This document shows positions 47,527 through 48,631 of a stretch of DNA of 48,631 bases, piece after piece (the stretch's first letter is position 1; each line of letters starts with the position of its first letter). Origin of the DNA: Amanita rubescens. Lineage: Eukaryota > Basidiomycota > Agaricomycetes > Agaricales > Amanitaceae. Both the position numbers and the translations under genes were made by a program. Where the stretch lies: positions 1 to 48,631 of the forward strand of contig WION01000396.1 of assembly GCA_015039365.1 (NCBI GenBank). Direction: 5' to 3'. The notes under the pieces were generated by a model. The model searched no databases and had not been told where the DNA came from. It was given only the letters and a program-made list of their open reading frames with translations.

Positions 47527-47763
47527 TGTAACGACCTTGTTTATAGGTGTTAGGATGAGAGGTTGATGAATCGGATGGAAGCGAGGATTAAGTCAGCAGT
47601 CCGCGGAATAGTGATGGCGCAGCCACAGAGAAAGGTATATAAGGGTTGAGGGTTAGATACGTTCCTTAGTCTTACGATTGTTTCTGTTGTCCATAGAACC
47701 AATCTAGTTCTCATCCCCCATTTCCGAGTGTCTTAGTGGTTGTGTGTGGATAACCTCCTAACA
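47527..47763 (+). repeat. 5' LTR of the retrotransposon
   Basis: 237 bp, beginning TGTAACGACC and ending CCTCCTAACA (TG...CA). It contains a TATATAAG box at 47636-47643. The homologous solo LTR supports both boundaries. Confidence 0.88.
47636..47679 (+). promoter_or_regulatory. LTR core promoter and predicted RNA start
   Basis: TATATAAG at 47636-47643 is followed 31 bp downstream by TAGTCTTACGATT (47667-47679). This is the expected place for the transcript start and is the exact complement of the primer-binding region. Confidence 0.65.
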
Positions 47764-47764
47764 T

Positions 47765-47777
47765 AATCGTAAGACTA
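47765..47777 (+). promoter_or_regulatory. Predicted self-priming primer-binding site
   Basis: AATCGTAAGACTA, two bases inside the LTR end, is perfectly complementary over 13 nt to 47667-47679, the predicted 5' end of the element's own RNA. This is the Tf1-type arrangement, in which the RNA's 5' end primes reverse transcription in place of a tRNA. Confidence 0.65.
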
Positions 47778-48106
47778 CTTTACACTACCACACTCGCCTG
47801 CTCGTCGTCGTCCACGACGGACAGATACGAAATTCGACGACTGCTGCGCTTGATAGCGCTAGTAGCCTACTCCAGATACCTATACCTCCTCACGCTGCAC
47901 ATCGCGCGTATCCACCATCGCTTGATAAACCCGGACTCGAGGGTTAACGAGACAGGGCTAGGACTCCTCTAAACTCAGAGTTGGAGACCTGGTAAAACTA
48001 CGATACGTTCGAGTTTAGGCGTACCTATTCGATCCATAGGAGAAAACGAGCTAGAACCAAACACACAGTATCCAGAACTCCCTGTGTCCCTGTGAAGATA
48101 AGAAGA

Positions 48107-48631
48107 GATGCCTTACACACCGACGGAAGCGTTGATAGGAGCGTGCATAGGGTTATTGGCAGCGCTGATAGGATCGCTCGCCCCGGCCGCAGTACGAACG
48201 CTCTGGGAGGCGTTAACCCCAGGAGCCCAACGAAATGCGGGACACGGAGTGGCCAGAGCGATAGGAGAGATAAGGGAGGCGTTCAGAGAACCGCCCAAAC
48301 CGCCCAGACCTCAGATGAAGATCGATCTACCAGAAGCATATGAAGGCAAACCAGAAAAAATAGCGCACTGGTTAAGATCGATGAAGGCGTACTTTTCATT
48401 GACGGAAGTACTCAACAACAGTCAAATGATTGCGGTCGCCCTCCAAAGAATAAAGGGAGGAACGGCAAACCGAGCGGAGAACTGGGCGGGAGTCAAGTTA
48501 CAGGAATTCATGGATTTCGCAGACGAAGTACAAAGTACACCACGAGCGAACGAATACACATGGGCGCAATTAAGGACGGGAGTAGAAGCAAGGGAAGCAG
48601 TGATAGGAGTGGTGTCACCGATGGGAGAAGT
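48107..48631 (+). CDS. Retrotransposon Gag protein, N-terminal part
   Basis: 175 codons, open to the window edge, starting at the first ATG after an in-frame TAA (48098-48100). A hydrophobic, Ala/Leu-rich stretch (ALIGACIGLLAALIGSLAP) comes first. It is followed by the Ty3/gypsy capsid-type segment YEGKPEKIAHWLRSMKAYFS and IKGGTANRAENWAG, matching the usual G-x-P ... W-L ... Y-F ... L-x-G-x-A-x-x-W pattern of the retrotransposon gag domain. Capsid assembly is the expected role. The rest of gag and pol lie beyond the window. Confidence 0.82.

Larger units (their letters stand above)
47527..48631 (+). mobile_element. LTR retrotransposon, 5' part (runs off the window)
   Basis: The order is 5' LTR (47527-47763), primer-binding region, leader of about 330 bp, then an open gag frame to the window end. 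A Ty3/gypsy assignment rests on the gag sequence; the polymerase lies outside the window. The LTR is a relative of the solo LTR at 21575-21832. Confidence 0.85.

Overview
The window looks like basidiomycete (Agaricomycotina-type) nuclear DNA. Genes are split by GT-AG introns of about 45-80 nt, and the families present are typical of mushroom-forming fungi: an F-box protein, an HNH_2 protein, a TKFD-type GTPase, a small secreted cysteine-rich protein, and NB-ARC/TPR NLR-like proteins. Transposable elements are abundant. No tRNA, rRNA or CRISPR array was seen.

Layout. (1) 1031-6182 and 42758-46907 are two same-strand copies of a duplication carrying an NB-ARC plus tetratricopeptide NLR-like gene. 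Each copy is broken by frameshifts inside its 126-bp repeat array. (2) 6881-8232 is an HNH_2 gene. (3) 8907-29280 is a large imperfect palindrome. Two arms of about 7.2 kb face each other across a 3.6-kb spacer, and each carries a GTPase gene, arranged tail to tail. The left arm has a 2.25-kb non-autonomous DNA transposon inside a GTPase intron. The spacer has a 2.48-kb relative of that transposon and a solo LTR. (4) 29659-36035 is ordinary CpG-containing gene space: F-box protein, acylaminoacyl-peptidase, small secreted protein. (5) 37567-39938 is a decayed NAPE-PLD-like gene split by a MITE-like element. (6) 40283-42122 is an ORF1-only LINE derivative with a target-site duplication. (7) 47527 to the window end is the 5' part of an LTR retrotransposon with a probable self-priming site.

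Main discovery candidate. Directly downstream of each GTPase domain, on the same strand, lies a 2.6-3.0 kb array of intron-like units of about 60 bp. At each junction a 3' splice site (typically CAACAG) is followed by exactly one triplet and then a 5' splice site (typically GTGAGT). I count 41 junctions in the left arm and 46 in the right. Every departure from 3 nt is 0, 6 or 9 nt, so all are multiples of three. Read in phase with the GTPase's last large exon, the triplets contain no stop and give similar peptides in both arms. The array ends before another conserved coding exon. This looks like a run of single-codon microexons, or a ladder of resplicing sites, that would add about 42-51 residues to the GTPase. 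It is inferred from DNA alone and RNA evidence would be decisive.

The NLR genes, the GTPases and the arrays are almost free of CpG, while neighbouring genes are not. This suggests long-term cytosine methylation and deamination of these islands.
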